A stretch of DNA of 64,000 nt from the NCBI GenBank assembly GCA_016788045.1, contig JAEUTG010000025.1, positions 79,248 through 143,247 on the forward strand. The letters are read 5' to 3'. Positions 26,356 to 35,614 of the stretch are shown here, piece after piece. Made by a program: the position numbers and the translations under genes. The notes under the pieces are model-generated. The model did not search any database, was not told where the DNA came from, and saw nothing but the letters and a program-made list of their open reading frames with translations. Each line of letters starts with the position of its first letter. The stretch's first letter is position 1. The DNA is from Bacteroidales bacterium. Its GTDB lineage: Bacteria; Bacteroidota; Bacteroidia; Bacteroidales; Lentimicrobiaceae.

Positions 26356-29300
26356 ATGACAAGATTACTGAAGCGCTGCCTGGTTGTGATGTTCGCTGTA
26401 ACATCCCTGGCGGTGAATGCCCAGTCAACAGCACCTGTAAACGATACTGCCATTCATCCTTACTGGATACAGATGATGCAGGATCAGAATGCCAACTTTT
26501 TCGCCACGCAGAAAGCTTTCGATACTTACTGGCAAGGCCGGACCATTGAAAAAGGAAGTGGGTACAAGCCCTTCAAGCGCTGGGAATATTATATGGGCCA
26601 GCGCGTTAAACCCGATGGAAGCAGGCCGGCCCCCGACCGCAACCTCAAAGCCTGGCAAACAGTAACCAACCGTTTTGCTGGCAGGTCAGTGGAGGGGAAC
26701 TGGGCTCCCCTGGGGCCTTTCACAGTACCCTCGGGATACAACGGATACCGCGGACTGGGCCGGGTGAATGCGGTGGCTTTTCACCCTACCGACCCGAATA
26801 CGCTTTACGTTGGCGCTCCTGCCGGTGGCTTATGGATATCCAACGACCATGGCGCCTCATGGACCAGCTACACCGACAACCTCCCCACACTGGGAGTATC
26901 AGCCATCGTGGTCGATTTCGTCAACCCCGAAGTGATCTATATGGGTACCGGCGACCGTGATGCCGGCGATGCTTCCGGAATGGGTGTCTGGAAAAGCTTC
27001 GACGGCGGACAGACCTGGACAGCCTCCAACAACGGCATGGGCAACAGCACCGTATCAAGACTCATGATTGACCCCCGTTACAATAACGTGGTATTTGCAG
27101 CCACCGCAGGAGGAATTTACAAATCTACCGACAGCGGAGCAAACTGGACAAAAAATGCCAGCGGCAACTACAAGGATATGGTGTTCAGACCGGGCAACCC
27201 CGATGTAATCTATGCCATGTCGAACGGCACATACTTCAAATCAACCGACAACGGCGAAACCTTTGTACAGGGAGCCACCGGACTGATAACAGGCAGCCGC
27301 GGAGCATTGGCAGTATCCCCCGCCAATCCGGATGTGGTGTATGCCTTTCTTACCAACGACGATTCTTTTAAAGGACTATACAGATCTGACGATGGCGGTG
27401 ACAGCTTTATGGTGATGTCAACCAGCCCCAACATCATGAGCTGGGACTGCAATGGCGGAAGTGGCGGGCAGGCCTGGTACGACCTCGATATGGCTGCTGA
27501 TCCCACCAACCCGGATATTATCTATGGCGGTGGTGTCAACTGCTTTAAATCAACCAATGGCGGCTCCAGCTGGAGCATCCGCTCCCACTGGTATGGAGGC
27601 TGCAGCGTACAGTCGGTACACGCCGACCTGCATGTGCTCGAATACTCACCCCTCACCGGAAGGCTCTTTGCCGGAAATGACGGCGGCCTTTACTGGACCG
27701 ATAACGGAGGAGTAACCTGGACAGAGATCAGCAACGGGCTGGTAATCAGTCAGGCCTATAAAATCGGGCAGAGTGCCACCAACCGCAACCTGGTGATCAA
27801 CGGTTATCAGGACAACGGAACCTCTACCTACACCGGCAGCGACTGGGTGGCTGTTGGTGGTGGCGACGGTATGGAGTGTGCCTTTGATCCCACCAGCGAC
27901 CTTTACAGCTACTCAACCGTCTATTACGGAGCCATAAACCGCATTTACAACAACTCAGCCCAGGGACAGATCGCCGGCGAAGGATCCAACGGCATTACCG
28001 AAAGCGGTGCCTGGGTTACCCCTTTCATCATCGACCACAACGATGGCAACATCATGTTCATCGGCTACAAAAACATCTGGCGCAGTACCAACATCAAGGC
28101 ATCGAATACCAATTCGGTGAGCTGGACCAAAATTTCTGAGATTAACACTGCCAACCTTTCTGTGCTGGCCCAGTCGAGGGCAAATACCGACATCCTTTAC
28201 GCCGCTTCAGGCAACAAACTCTTCCGTGCCGATAAGGTGAAGGCGCCATCGGTCACCTGGCTAACGCTTACGGCCAACCTGCCTTCCGGCAATACCATCA
28301 CCGCCATAGAAACCAGCCATACCGATGAGAACGTGGTATTTATCGTGCAACAGAACGTTGTTTACCGGTCAGCCGACCGCGGTATTACCTGGACCGAGCT
28401 CACCGGGTCGCTGCCCGATGTACAGATGAGCACCCTCGCCAATTACCGCAGGAGCCCCGAAGGACTCTACCTGGGAACCGACATCGGCATTTTCTACCGC
28501 GACCTGTCGATGAACGACTGGATACTCTTCTCGGGTGGATTCCCGGCTTCAGCCCGCGTAACTGAACTTGAGATCTATTACGACAACGACAACCCTGAAA
28601 ACGACATTCTGAGGGCAGGCACCTACGGCCGCGGATTGTGGGAATCGCCCCTCTATTTCAATACCCCGACAGCCGATTTTGAAGCCGACAGAACCATTGT
28701 ACCGGTTGGTTGCCCTGTTAACTTCACCGACAAATCTTCGGGAATCCCCTTCAGCTGGAGCTGGACATTCGAAGGTGCCGATGTTGCTTCTTCGGGTGAT
28801 CAGAATCCGGCAGGCATCACCTGGAGCACTCCCGGCACCTATATGGTCAGCCTCGAGGCATCGAATCCTGCCGGCACGGATGCAGAAATCAAACAGGCAT
28901 ACATCGTCATCAGCGACACCCTCTTACCCATGGTTGATTTTTCGGCCGACAACCGGATTTTCTGCTCCGGTCCGGAAACGGTGATTTTTACCGATCAGTC
29001 AGACTATTGCCCCACCTCCTGGAGCTGGTCGTTCAGCCCGGAGGATGTTACCTTTGTCAACGGAACCACAGCCAACTCACAAAATCCTGAAGTAACCTTC
29101 AACAGCAACCTCAATTATTCCGTTTCGCTCACCACCACCAACATCAACGGTTCACGCACCCTTGTCAGAGATAACTACATAGTGTTCGGTGGTTCACCCC
29201 TGCCGTTTACCGAAAACTGGGAATCGGCCAGCCTGAGTGCCAATGGATGGGAAGTGCTGAACCCCGACAACAAAAAAACCTGGGAGTTCGCACCGGTACA

Positions 29301-30015
29301 GGGCAATCAGCCCGGTAACAATGCCATTAAAATGGATTATTTCGCTTATAACGTTGCCCCGGGTCCGCGCGATCAGCTGATTTCACCGCCGATCAACCTC
29401 AGTGGTTACAACAGTGCTTTCCTCACTTTCGAACATGCTTATTGCAGACGGTATGAACAGATCACCGATTCTCTGGTCATCCTGGTTTCGGAAGACTGCG
29501 GAACCTCCTGGAGCAGGGTGTTTGCCGTGGGTGAAGACGGTACAGGCAATTTCCAGACTCACCCCGTAGCCATCACAGCTTTCACCCCGGAAACCAGTGC
29601 CGACTGGTGTGGTGCAGCAGGCAACCCCGGCTGTTTTCTGATCGATCTGAGTAACTGGGCCGGCAAGAGCAATGTAAAAGTTATGTTTGAATCGGTGCAC
29701 CGCCGCGGAAACGGGCTTTATCTCGACAACATCAGCATCACCGACCTGGTGGGTACCCTGCAACCCGAAACCTGGGTGAACGGACTGCGCATCTACCCTA
29801 ACCCCGGAAATGGCAGCTTTACCATCGAAAAATCGGCGCCGGTGAAAGATGGCACCTTACGTATTTATTCCTCCGAAGGTAAACTGGTTCACAGCCAGCA
29901 GCTTACCTCAGGATCGCAATGGTACATCAGTAAACCCGGGCTTCCTTCAGGATGGTATATCCTGAGATTGATTTCCGGGAACGAAGTCATTACTTCGCGA
30001 CTGTTGGTTAACTGA
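26356..30015 (+). CDS. T9SS-secreted BNR/VPS10-like protein with PKD domains
   Basis: This 1219-residue exported protein has a signal peptide ending SLAVNAQ; the ATG at 26356 is preferred over a TTG at 26320. Residues about 100-760 hold sortilin/BNR repeats (SNDHGASW, SFDGGQTW, STDSGANW, STDNGETF, STNGGSSW, TDNGGVTW, SADRGITW), forming a large propeller. Two PKD domains follow (about 773-950; WSWTFEGADV and WSWSFSPEDV). Then comes a jelly-roll-like cleaved-adhesin domain (about 955-1130) and a T9SS type A sorting domain (RIYPNPGNGSFTIE to the C-terminus). It is therefore delivered to the surface and probably anchored there. Substrate binding or hydrolysis of polymers is possible, but no catalytic residues can be assigned. 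Confidence 0.85.
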   Translation: MTRLLKRCLVVMFAVTSLAVNAQSTAPVNDTAIHPYWIQMMQDQNANFFATQKAFDTYWQGRTIEKGSGYKPFKRWEYYMGQRVKPDGSRPAPDRNLKAWQTVTNRFAGRSVEGNWAPLGPFTVPSGYNGYRGLGRVNAVAFHPTDPNTLYVGAPAGGLWISNDHGASWTSYTDNLPTLGVSAIVVDFVNPEVIYMGTGDRDAGDASGMGVWKSFDGGQTWTASNNGMGNSTVSRLMIDPRYNNVVFAATAGGIYKSTDSGANWTKNASGNYKDMVFRPGNPDVIYAMSNGTYFKSTDNGETFVQGATGLITGSRGALAVSPANPDVVYAFLTNDDSFKGLYRSDDGGDSFMVMSTSPNIMSWDCNGGSGGQAWYDLDMAADPTNPDIIYGGGVNCFKSTNGGSSWSIRSHWYGGCSVQSVHADLHVLEYSPLTGRLFAGNDGGLYWTDNGGVTWTEISNGLVISQAYKIGQSATNRNLVINGYQDNGTSTYTGSDWVAVGGGDGMECAFDPTSDLYSYSTVYYGAINRIYNNSAQGQIAGEGSNGITESGAWVTPFIIDHNDGNIMFIGYKNIWRSTNIKASNTNSVSWTKISEINTANLSVLAQSRANTDILYAASGNKLFRADKVKAPSVTWLTLTANLPSGNTITAIETSHTDENVVFIVQQNVVYRSADRGITWTELTGSLPDVQMSTLANYRRSPEGLYLGTDIGIFYRDLSMNDWILFSGGFPASARVTELEIYYDNDNPENDILRAGTYGRGLWESPLYFNTPTADFEADRTIVPVGCPVNFTDKSSGIPFSWSWTFEGADVASSGDQNPAGITWSTPGTYMVSLEASNPAGTDAEIKQAYIVISDTLLPMVDFSADNRIFCSGPETVIFTDQSDYCPTSWSWSFSPEDVTFVNGTTANSQNPEVTFNSNLNYSVSLTTTNINGSRTLVRDNYIVFGGSPLPFTENWESASLSANGWEVLNPDNKKTWEFAPVQGNQPGNNAIKMDYFAYNVAPGPRDQLISPPINLSGYNSAFLTFEHAYCRRYEQITDSLVILVSEDCGTSWSRVFAVGEDGTGNFQTHPVAITAFTPETSADWCGAAGNPGCFLIDLSNWAGKSNVKVMFESVHRRGNGLYLDNISITDLVGTLQPETWVNGLRIYPNPGNGSFTIEKSAPVKDGTLRIYSSEGKLVHSQQLTSGSQWYISKPGLPSGWYILRLISGNEVITSRLLVN

Positions 30016-30039
30016 GAAGATTGATATTTCAATATGCTG

Positions 30040-30067
30040 AAGGCTGTCATACAAGGGCAGCCTTTTG
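30040..30067 (+). terminator. Probable terminator after the T9SS protein gene
   Basis: The short stem AAGGCTG/CAGCCTT (11-nt loop) is followed by TTG. It is weaker than the others in the window. Confidence 0.5.
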
Positions 30068-30075
30068 TATCTTTG
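30068..30075 (+). promoter_or_regulatory. -7 element of rsmE
   Basis: TATCTTTG predicts a start site near 30082, supporting the ATG at 30099. Confidence 0.5.
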
Positions 30076-30098
30076 TTCCTTTACAAACCAGCCACCGC

Positions 30099-30830
30099 AT
30101 GCAGCTTTTCTACCTTTCCGGAATCAGCCTGCCGGATTTATTCGCCACCGGAAATACCCTGACCGAAATGCCCGGAGAGGAATCGGTGCATATCAGCCGG
30201 GTGCTGCGTATGAAACCAGGCGACGAACTGAAGGTTACTGACGGGAAAGGGGCCATTGCCCTGGCAACGGTGGAGAATCCCGACATGAAGGGTTGCACCA
30301 TCAGGCTGCGTGAACTTTCCGTGAAAGAGAGGCGGCCATTCAGCCTGCACATCGCGGTGGCTCCCACCAAAAACATCGCCCGGTTTGAGTGGTTTCTCGA
30401 AAAAGCCACCGAATTCGGCATCGACCGGATAACCCCGGTTTTCTGCGACCATTCTGAACGGCAGAAGCTCCGCACCGACCGGCTGGAGAAAATCGTCATC
30501 GCAGCCATGAAACAATCCTTCAACTGCTTTCTGCCGGTTATCAGTGAACCCGTTGAGTTCGACAAGCTGATGGAAACAGGCACTGACCACGGCAACCGCT
30601 TTATTGCCTGGGTGGATGAAAAGCCCCGCCCTCACCTGAAAGATGCCTGCAAAAGAGGCACAGACACCCTGATTCTCATAGGACCGGAAGGCGACTTCAG
30701 CAAAAGGGAAATCACGCTGGCACTCAGCAGGGGCTTTCGGCCTGTAAGCCTCGGCAGCAACACCCTGCGCACCGAAACTGCAGCCCTGGCATCCTGTTTT
30801 ATCGTAAATTTGCTGAATGAACCCGGGTAA
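30099..30830 (+). CDS. rsmE: 16S rRNA m3U1498 methyltransferase
   Basis: This 243-residue SPOUT-family methyltransferase uses S-adenosylmethionine to methylate N3 of U1498 in 16S rRNA. The N-terminal PUA-like part holds HISRVLRMKPGDELKVTDGK, and the trefoil-knot C-terminus has LIGPEGDFSKREI and the loop LGSNTLRTETAALAS, both diagnostic. The ATG at 30099 gives the normal length; the frame extends upstream without support. The gene stands alone. Confidence 0.9.
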   Translation: MQLFYLSGISLPDLFATGNTLTEMPGEESVHISRVLRMKPGDELKVTDGKGAIALATVENPDMKGCTIRLRELSVKERRPFSLHIAVAPTKNIARFEWFLEKATEFGIDRITPVFCDHSERQKLRTDRLEKIVIAAMKQSFNCFLPVISEPVEFDKLMETGTDHGNRFIAWVDEKPRPHLKDACKRGTDTLILIGPEGDFSKREITLALSRGFRPVSLGSNTLRTETAALASCFIVNLLNEPG

Positions 30831-31009
30831 GCAGGTAGCATACCGTGCCTGACTTTTGATCAATGACCTGGATATTGGGAAACGCTTTCAATGCACGATT
30901 CAAATGCAGTATTCTCCGACCGGGGTTATCAGTTTCTGTCTGGAGCAATGAGCAAAGGGATACTGAACATCTGAGTAGCTGAGACCAAATCAGAAATAGC
31001 CATAGAATT

Positions 31010-31041
31010 GTTGTACGATCGGACAACTTTTATTATCTTTG
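31010..31041 (+). promoter_or_regulatory. Promoter and overlapping operator of the HigBA-type pair
   Basis: TTG (31011-31013), a 20-nt spacer and TATCTTTG (31034-31041) form a Bacteroidota promoter. The segment 31010-31027, GTTGTaCGATCGgACAAC, is an 18-bp palindrome with a single mismatched pair and covers the TTG box. This is where an autoregulating antitoxin would bind. Confidence 0.65.
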
Positions 31042-31047
31042 CAAACA

Positions 31048-31395
31048 ATGAATCAGGCGAAGCAGATAAGAACGGTGGTTTTGTATCAGGATTATTTCTC
31101 TGACTTTTTCTTAAAACAAAGACAGAAGGTAAAAGACAAAATCATCTGGACATTCAGACTGATTGTAACGCTGCAATTTGTTCCTAAAGATTATCTGAAG
31201 CATATCAGTGGTACAGATGGTCTTTATGAGATAAGGGTTCAGCAGGGTAACAATAGTTTCAGGATTTTCTGTTTCTTCGATAATGATAAACTGATAATTC
31301 TTGCGAATGGTTTCCATAAAAAAACCAACAAGACACCAAAAGCAGAAATTGAAAAAGCATTAAAAATCAAACTTGAATATGAAACGGGAAAGTAA
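31048..31395 (+). CDS. HigB/RelE-type toxin of a type II toxin-antitoxin pair
   Basis: This 115-residue protein resembles the phage Gp49-like/HigB group of RelE-fold mRNA interferases: a helical start (KQRQKVKDKIIWTFRLIVTL), then the core GLYEIRVQQGNNSFRIFCFF and ILANGFHKKTNKTPKAEIEKA, the usual pattern of this family. The K/R/H-rich C-terminal half would carry the catalytic surface for ribosome-dependent mRNA cleavage. The gene precedes and overlaps the antitoxin (toxin first, as in higBA). The ATG at 31048 coincides with the predicted transcription start, so the mRNA may be leaderless. Confidence 0.8.
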   Translation: MNQAKQIRTVVLYQDYFSDFFLKQRQKVKDKIIWTFRLIVTLQFVPKDYLKHISGTDGLYEIRVQQGNNSFRIFCFFDNDKLIILANGFHKKTNKTPKAEIEKALKIKLEYETGK

Positions 31396-31681
31396 ATTGA
31401 AGTCACTCGACCAGTTTGTTGAAGAACAATACGGGAAGACCGGCACCAGGAAACGGGATAATCTTGAAAAAGGCTTTGAAGCATTTAAGTTGGGCTTCCT
31501 GTTGCAACAAGCGCGCCTTGAAAAAGGGATGACTCAGGAAGAACTCGCTGAGAAGTGCGGAACGAATAAGGGCTACATCTCCAAAATCGAGAATAACATA
31601 AAAGAAGTGCGTATTTCAACGCTTCAGAAAATTGTCGAAACCGGTCTGGGCGGACAACTTGAACTATCTATAAAACTTTAA
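31379..31681 (+). CDS. HigA-type antitoxin (XRE helix-turn-helix)
   Basis: This 100-residue protein overlaps the toxin gene by 17 bp. Residues about 40-95 are a Cro/CI-type helix-turn-helix: LLQQARLEKGMTQEELAEKC, then GTNKGYISKIENN and RISTLQKIVETGLG. The N-terminal 40 residues are charged and probably bind the toxin. It likely represses its own promoter through the palindrome at 31010-31027. Confidence 0.85.
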   Translation: MKRESKLKSLDQFVEEQYGKTGTRKRDNLEKGFEAFKLGFLLQQARLEKGMTQEELAEKCGTNKGYISKIENNIKEVRISTLQKIVETGLGGQLELSIKL

Positions 31682-31988
31682 GAGACTTATAGTTAAGATT
31701 CTTTTCACAATATCGTCCATAAGGATGGGTTTTAACAGAATGAAAAGACCAACAAAAGTTAACTGTCATTCAACGAAGTTTCAGAAATCTATAATCACCG
31801 TAAAAGGTATTCTGCGAAACCATTCATATTCAGTGCTGATGATTACCGGAATATCAGGGCAAAGTAAAGGCACAACAGAATGCTTCAGTCCGGTTACCGA
31901 AAAACAGGCCGGGTTGTTGAGTACAACTTCGGTTTACCGGCAAAACGCCCGGGTAACGAATAAAAAAGAACATCAATTGTAAAAAGCA
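31682..31988. other. Intergenic region after the toxin-antitoxin pair
   Basis: An 85-codon frame (31725-31982, plus) exists but has an unnatural composition and no recognisable domain. No terminator, RNA or repeat was seen. Confidence 0.4.
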
Positions 31989-32654
31989 ATGAAAAAGAAC
32001 TCCCTCCGACTGCTCCCGTTATTGCTGATTGCCGCTTTCCTGCTGGCCCTCACCCCGCCGGCCCCTTATCAGATTGCCCTGCTGAAATACCGTGGTGGCG
32101 GCGACTGGTACGCCAATCCTACCTCCCTTACCAACCTGATTGAGTTCTGCAACCGCAACCTGAAAACAAACATCGATAAAGATTATGCTACGGTTGATGC
32201 AGGGAGTGCCGAGATTTTCAACTACCCCTTCGTTCACATGACCGGTCATGGCAATGTGGTGTTTGATGAGCAGGAAGCCATGAACCTGCGCAACTACCTG
32301 ATTTCCGGCGGTTTTCTGCACATCGACGACAACTATGGCATGGATCCCTACATCCGGCCGATGATGAAAAAGGTTTTTCCGGAACTCGATTTCATTGAAG
32401 TTCCCTTCTCTCATCCGGTGTATCACCAGCAATACAACTTTCCGAACGGACTGCCCAAGATCCACGAGCACGACAACAAACCCGCCCGCGGCTACGGCCT
32501 TTTCTGGGAAGACCGGCTTGTTTGTTTCTACAGTTATGAGTGCGACCTGGGCGATGGCTGGGAAGACCAGGCTGTGCACAACGATCCGGAAGAAAACCGG
32601 CAGAAGGCATTACGTATGGGGGCGAATCTGATTCAGTATGCCTTTGCCAGGTAA
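31989..32654 (+). CDS. DUF4159 domain protein, exported
   Basis: This 221-residue protein has a signal peptide (LRLLPLLLIAAFLLALTPPA). The rest is one DUF4159 domain: LKYRGGGDWYANPTSLTNLI, PFVHMTGHGNVVFDEQE, GGFLHIDDNYGMDPYIRP and HPVYHQQYNFPNGLPKIHEH. The fold resembles a glutamine-amidotransferase/ThuA-type domain. Such proteins often accompany MoxR/DUF58 and membrane-stress genes, but those are not next to it here. Function unknown. Confidence 0.8.
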   Translation: MKKNSLRLLPLLLIAAFLLALTPPAPYQIALLKYRGGGDWYANPTSLTNLIEFCNRNLKTNIDKDYATVDAGSAEIFNYPFVHMTGHGNVVFDEQEAMNLRNYLISGGFLHIDDNYGMDPYIRPMMKKVFPELDFIEVPFSHPVYHQQYNFPNGLPKIHEHDNKPARGYGLFWEDRLVCFYSYECDLGDGWEDQAVHNDPEENRQKALRMGANLIQYAFAR

Positions 32655-32903
32655 GTTAGTTCAGTCAATTTTTTACCAGCCAGTACAGGCCCGGAGCTCA
32701 CGTAAGTAACTTTTCACCAAGCAACTGTTGCACAACCACTTAACTGAACATTGATTGCAGCGTAGCACTCCGGCCTGGTCCCCCTTTGTTAAACAAATAA
32801 CCTCCACCCCGACAGGATGCTCTTTGGCAAGCATCCGGAGGGGGCAGAGGCAAATAAACCGGTTTCACCTGTCAATCCGATCAGCGACAGGAAGCGCGCG
32901 AAA

Positions 32904-34109
32904 TTAAACGAGTTTTAACACAACTGCCGTGCCCATTCCACCACCGATACACAGGGAGGCCAGTCCGTACTGCCGTCTGTTTCTGATCATTTCATGGATG
33001 AGACTAACGGTAATGCGGTTACCTGAGGCCCCGATGGGATGGCCCAGGGCGATAGCCCCGCCGTTTACATTGCAATGTTCGCTGAACCAATCAGGGGTTA
33101 CCTGATGATCGCTGCACAACTGACTGATAACACCGAGCGACTGGGCTGCAAACGCTTCGTTGAGTTCGAGTACATCCAGTTTGGCCAGTTTCATTCCTGC
33201 TTTTTTCAATGCAGCGGCAATGGCCGGAACCGGCCCCATACCCATAATGGAAGGATCGACACCACCCTGTCCAACCGAAACAATTTCAGCCAATGGAGTG
33301 AGTGCATGTTCCCGTACAGCTTCCTCTGAAGCTATCAGCACGAACGAAGCTCCGTCGTTAATGCCCGAAGCATTACCGGCGGTTACGGTTCCGTCTTTTC
33401 TGAATGCCGGGCGCAACGATGCCAGCTTTTCGGGAGTCGTGCTGCAGTTCGGGAACTCATCGGTATCGAAAACAGTGGTTTCCTTTTTGGTAACAACATC
33501 TACCGGTACAATCTCATTCCTGAACCTTCCCTGATCAATGGCCTGAATGGCTTTCTGCTGTGAGCCATACGCGAAGGCATCCTGCTGTTCACGGGAAATG
33601 CTATACTTCGCTGCAATATTCTCCGCTGTAATGCCCATGTGTACTTTCTCAAACGCATCGGTGAGACCATCAAGTACCATATGGTCAATAACCTTAAAAT
33701 CGCCCATCCTGACGCCGTTCCTTACTGAGCCCGGCAAAACAAAGCAGGCCTCCGACATATTCTCGGTTCCTCCGGCCAGAATCAGGTTTGCTTCACCAGC
33801 TTTAATGTTTGCATAAGCATTGAGAATGGATTTCATTCCGCTTCCGCAGATCATGTTGATGCCGTAGGCCGGAACTTCATTGGGCACACCGGCCATGATG
33901 GATGCCTGACGGGCAACGCCCTGCCCCTGCCCCGCCGAGAGTATGTTTCCGACAATTACTTCATCAAGCGCTGATGGCTGAATACCTGTTTCGCTGAGAA
34001 TGTTCCTGATGACTACAGCAGCCAGAGCGGCCGGAGGTATGGAAGCGATTGATCCTCCGAATTTTCCGATGGCTGTTCTTTTGGCGGCAACAATAAATAC
34101 TTTACTCAT
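32904..34109 (-). CDS. Acetyl-CoA C-acetyltransferase (thiolase)
   Basis: This 401-residue enzyme cleaves acetoacetyl-CoA to two acetyl-CoA. Diagnostic residues are the nucleophile Cys88 (INMICGSGMKS), NVNGGAIALGHPIGASG near residue 350 with the catalytic His, and CIGGGMGTA near the end. It is the last gene of the lysine fermentation cluster, 31 bp after the CoA-transferase beta gene, and would convert the acetoacetyl-CoA made by that transferase. Confidence 0.93.
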   Translation of the reverse strand: MSKVFIVAAKRTAIGKFGGSIASIPPAALAAVVIRNILSETGIQPSALDEVIVGNILSAGQGQGVARQASIMAGVPNEVPAYGINMICGSGMKSILNAYANIKAGEANLILAGGTENMSEACFVLPGSVRNGVRMGDFKVIDHMVLDGLTDAFEKVHMGITAENIAAKYSISREQQDAFAYGSQQKAIQAIDQGRFRNEIVPVDVVTKKETTVFDTDEFPNCSTTPEKLASLRPAFRKDGTVTAGNASGINDGASFVLIASEEAVREHALTPLAEIVSVGQGGVDPSIMGMGPVPAIAAALKKAGMKLAKLDVLELNEAFAAQSLGVISQLCSDHQVTPDWFSEHCNVNGGAIALGHPIGASGNRITVSLIHEMIRNRRQYGLASLCIGGGMGTAVVLKLV

Positions 34110-34140
34110 GATTTTTCAGATTTCGGGGTTTGACGTTTGA

Positions 34141-34812
34141 TTATGAAAGTGAAACAAGTTTCATCTCCGGAAGGTTTTTAGGGATAATCAGTGTTGCTTC
34201 CGTTTGAGCCTGAACTTCTTCCGGACTGAATTCAGGGTTTATCTCCTTCAGTACGATACCTTCGCGAGATATTTCCATTACACCCATCTCGGTGATGATC
34301 ATGTTTACCTGACCGGCAGCTGTAAGCGGCAATGAACACGATCGGAGGATTTTCTTTTCTCCGTTGGCGGTATGCTCCATGGCAATAATCACTTTACGCG
34401 AGCCTACCAGCAGGTCCATGGCACCTCCCATCCCCGGAGTCTTCTTTCCCGGTATCATCCAGTTTGCCAGGTTGCCTTTCTCATCTACCTGCAGGGCACC
34501 CAGTACGGTAACATCCACATGCCCACCCCGGATTACGGCAAACGAAGTGGCGCTGTCAAAACTCGAGGCACCCGGCAAAGCCGTGATAAAGCCGCCTCCG
34601 GCATTCAACAGGTACCGGTCTTCCTGCCCCGGTAGCGGGCTCGGGCCCATTCCAAGCAATCCGTTTTCCGACTGAAGCGTAACTTTAACATTCCCTGGCA
34701 GGTAATTGGGCACCAGGGTCGGCAAACCAATGCCCAGGTTCACCACATCTCCGTTTTTCAGCTCAAGTGCAACCCTTTTGGCTATCACTTCTCTCATTAA
34801 TTTCTTATCCAT
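34141..34812 (-). CDS. CoA-transferase beta subunit (acetoacetate/butyryl-CoA type)
   Basis: This 223-residue beta subunit of a family I CoA-transferase has GIGLPTLVPNYLP and the catalytic glutamate in SENGLLGMGP (Glu49). The start at 34812 (MDKKLMREVIAKRV) lies 7 bp after kamE; a longer frame would overlap kamE. The alpha subunit is encoded at the far (promoter) end of the same cluster (43397-44047), an unusual separation of two interacting subunits. The pair probably transfers CoA from butyryl-CoA to acetoacetate, closing the lysine route. Confidence 0.88.
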   Translation of the reverse strand: MDKKLMREVIAKRVALELKNGDVVNLGIGLPTLVPNYLPGNVKVTLQSENGLLGMGPSPLPGQEDRYLLNAGGGFITALPGASSFDSATSFAVIRGGHVDVTVLGALQVDEKGNLANWMIPGKKTPGMGGAMDLLVGSRKVIIAMEHTANGEKKILRSCSLPLTAAGQVNMIITEMGVMEISREGIVLKEINPEFSPEEVQAQTEATLIIPKNLPEMKLVSLS

Positions 34813-34819
34813 GCGTAAT

Positions 34820-35614
34820 TTAGTTTTTCCCGTTAGTTCTTCTGTCAAGTTCCTGCGCAATGTATGAGGCTACGTGGTTAGCATAGGAGTTCATTGAGAA
34901 CCCCGCGTCGTAGCCGAGTTCTTTGGCCAGCTCATGCGAAATCCGCGGCCCACCACAGATAAGGATTACCTTGCTGCGGAGGTTCTCGGCCTCCAGCATT
35001 TCAACAAGTTCAGTAAGATTCTGAATGTGAACATCTTTCTGCGTTACTGTTTGCGAAACCAGCAAGGTATCGGCTCCCAGTTCGATTGCTTTTGCAATAA
35101 ACTCCTCATTCGGCACCTGGCTTCCCATGTTGTATGCTTCGAACATATCGTACCGCTCCAGTCCGTAATGACCGGCATACCCTTTCATGTTCATGATGGC
35201 ATCAATGCCAACCGTGTGCGCATCGGTGCCCGTGCTGGCTCCGACCACAACAATCTTTCGCCCGATATTTTCCCTGATAAACCGGTCAGTTTCTTCCATA
35301 TCCCAAATCGTGGAATCAACCTTTGGAACATGAATGGAAGTATAGTCAACACTGTGAACTGTGCTTCCGTAGCAATTGAAGAAGGTAAAACCAGGTGTGA
35401 GTTCTTTGTAAAAAACAACCTGCGGATTGTCGAATCCCATCTTTTTCATCAGCAGTTTAGCCGCTTCAATGGCTTCATCGTTGCAAGGTACCGGCAGGGT
35501 AAAGCTGATCTGGGCTTTCCCGTCGTTCATCGTATCACCGTAAGGTTTTATCTTCGTCAGGTCGAGCGTCTGATCAAAATCGTTGCGCTCCATTGAATAT
35601 AAGCCACCACTCAT
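34820..35614 (-). CDS. kamE: Lysine 5,6-aminomutase beta subunit
   Basis: This 264-residue subunit binds adenosylcobalamin and PLP and moves the terminal amino group of beta-lysine (or D-lysine). The B12 motif is GASTGTDAHTVGIDA, with His133 as cobalt ligand; Lys144 (NMKGYAG) is the PLP lysine. Both have the numbers known for the Clostridium sticklandii enzyme. Its start overlaps the kamD stop by one base (TAATG), so the subunits are translationally coupled. Confidence 0.95.
   Translation of the reverse strand: MSGGLYSMERNDFDQTLDLTKIKPYGDTMNDGKAQISFTLPVPCNDEAIEAAKLLMKKMGFDNPQVVFYKELTPGFTFFNCYGSTVHSVDYTSIHVPKVDSTIWDMEETDRFIRENIGRKIVVVGASTGTDAHTVGIDAIMNMKGYAGHYGLERYDMFEAYNMGSQVPNEEFIAKAIELGADTLLVSQTVTQKDVHIQNLTELVEMLEAENLRSKVILICGGPRISHELAKELGYDAGFSMNSYANHVASYIAQELDRRTNGKN

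Noticed and set aside
31725..31982. 85-codon plus-strand frame after the antitoxin gene
   Set aside because: No domain, promoter or coding bias is visible; it reads like translated intergenic sequence.
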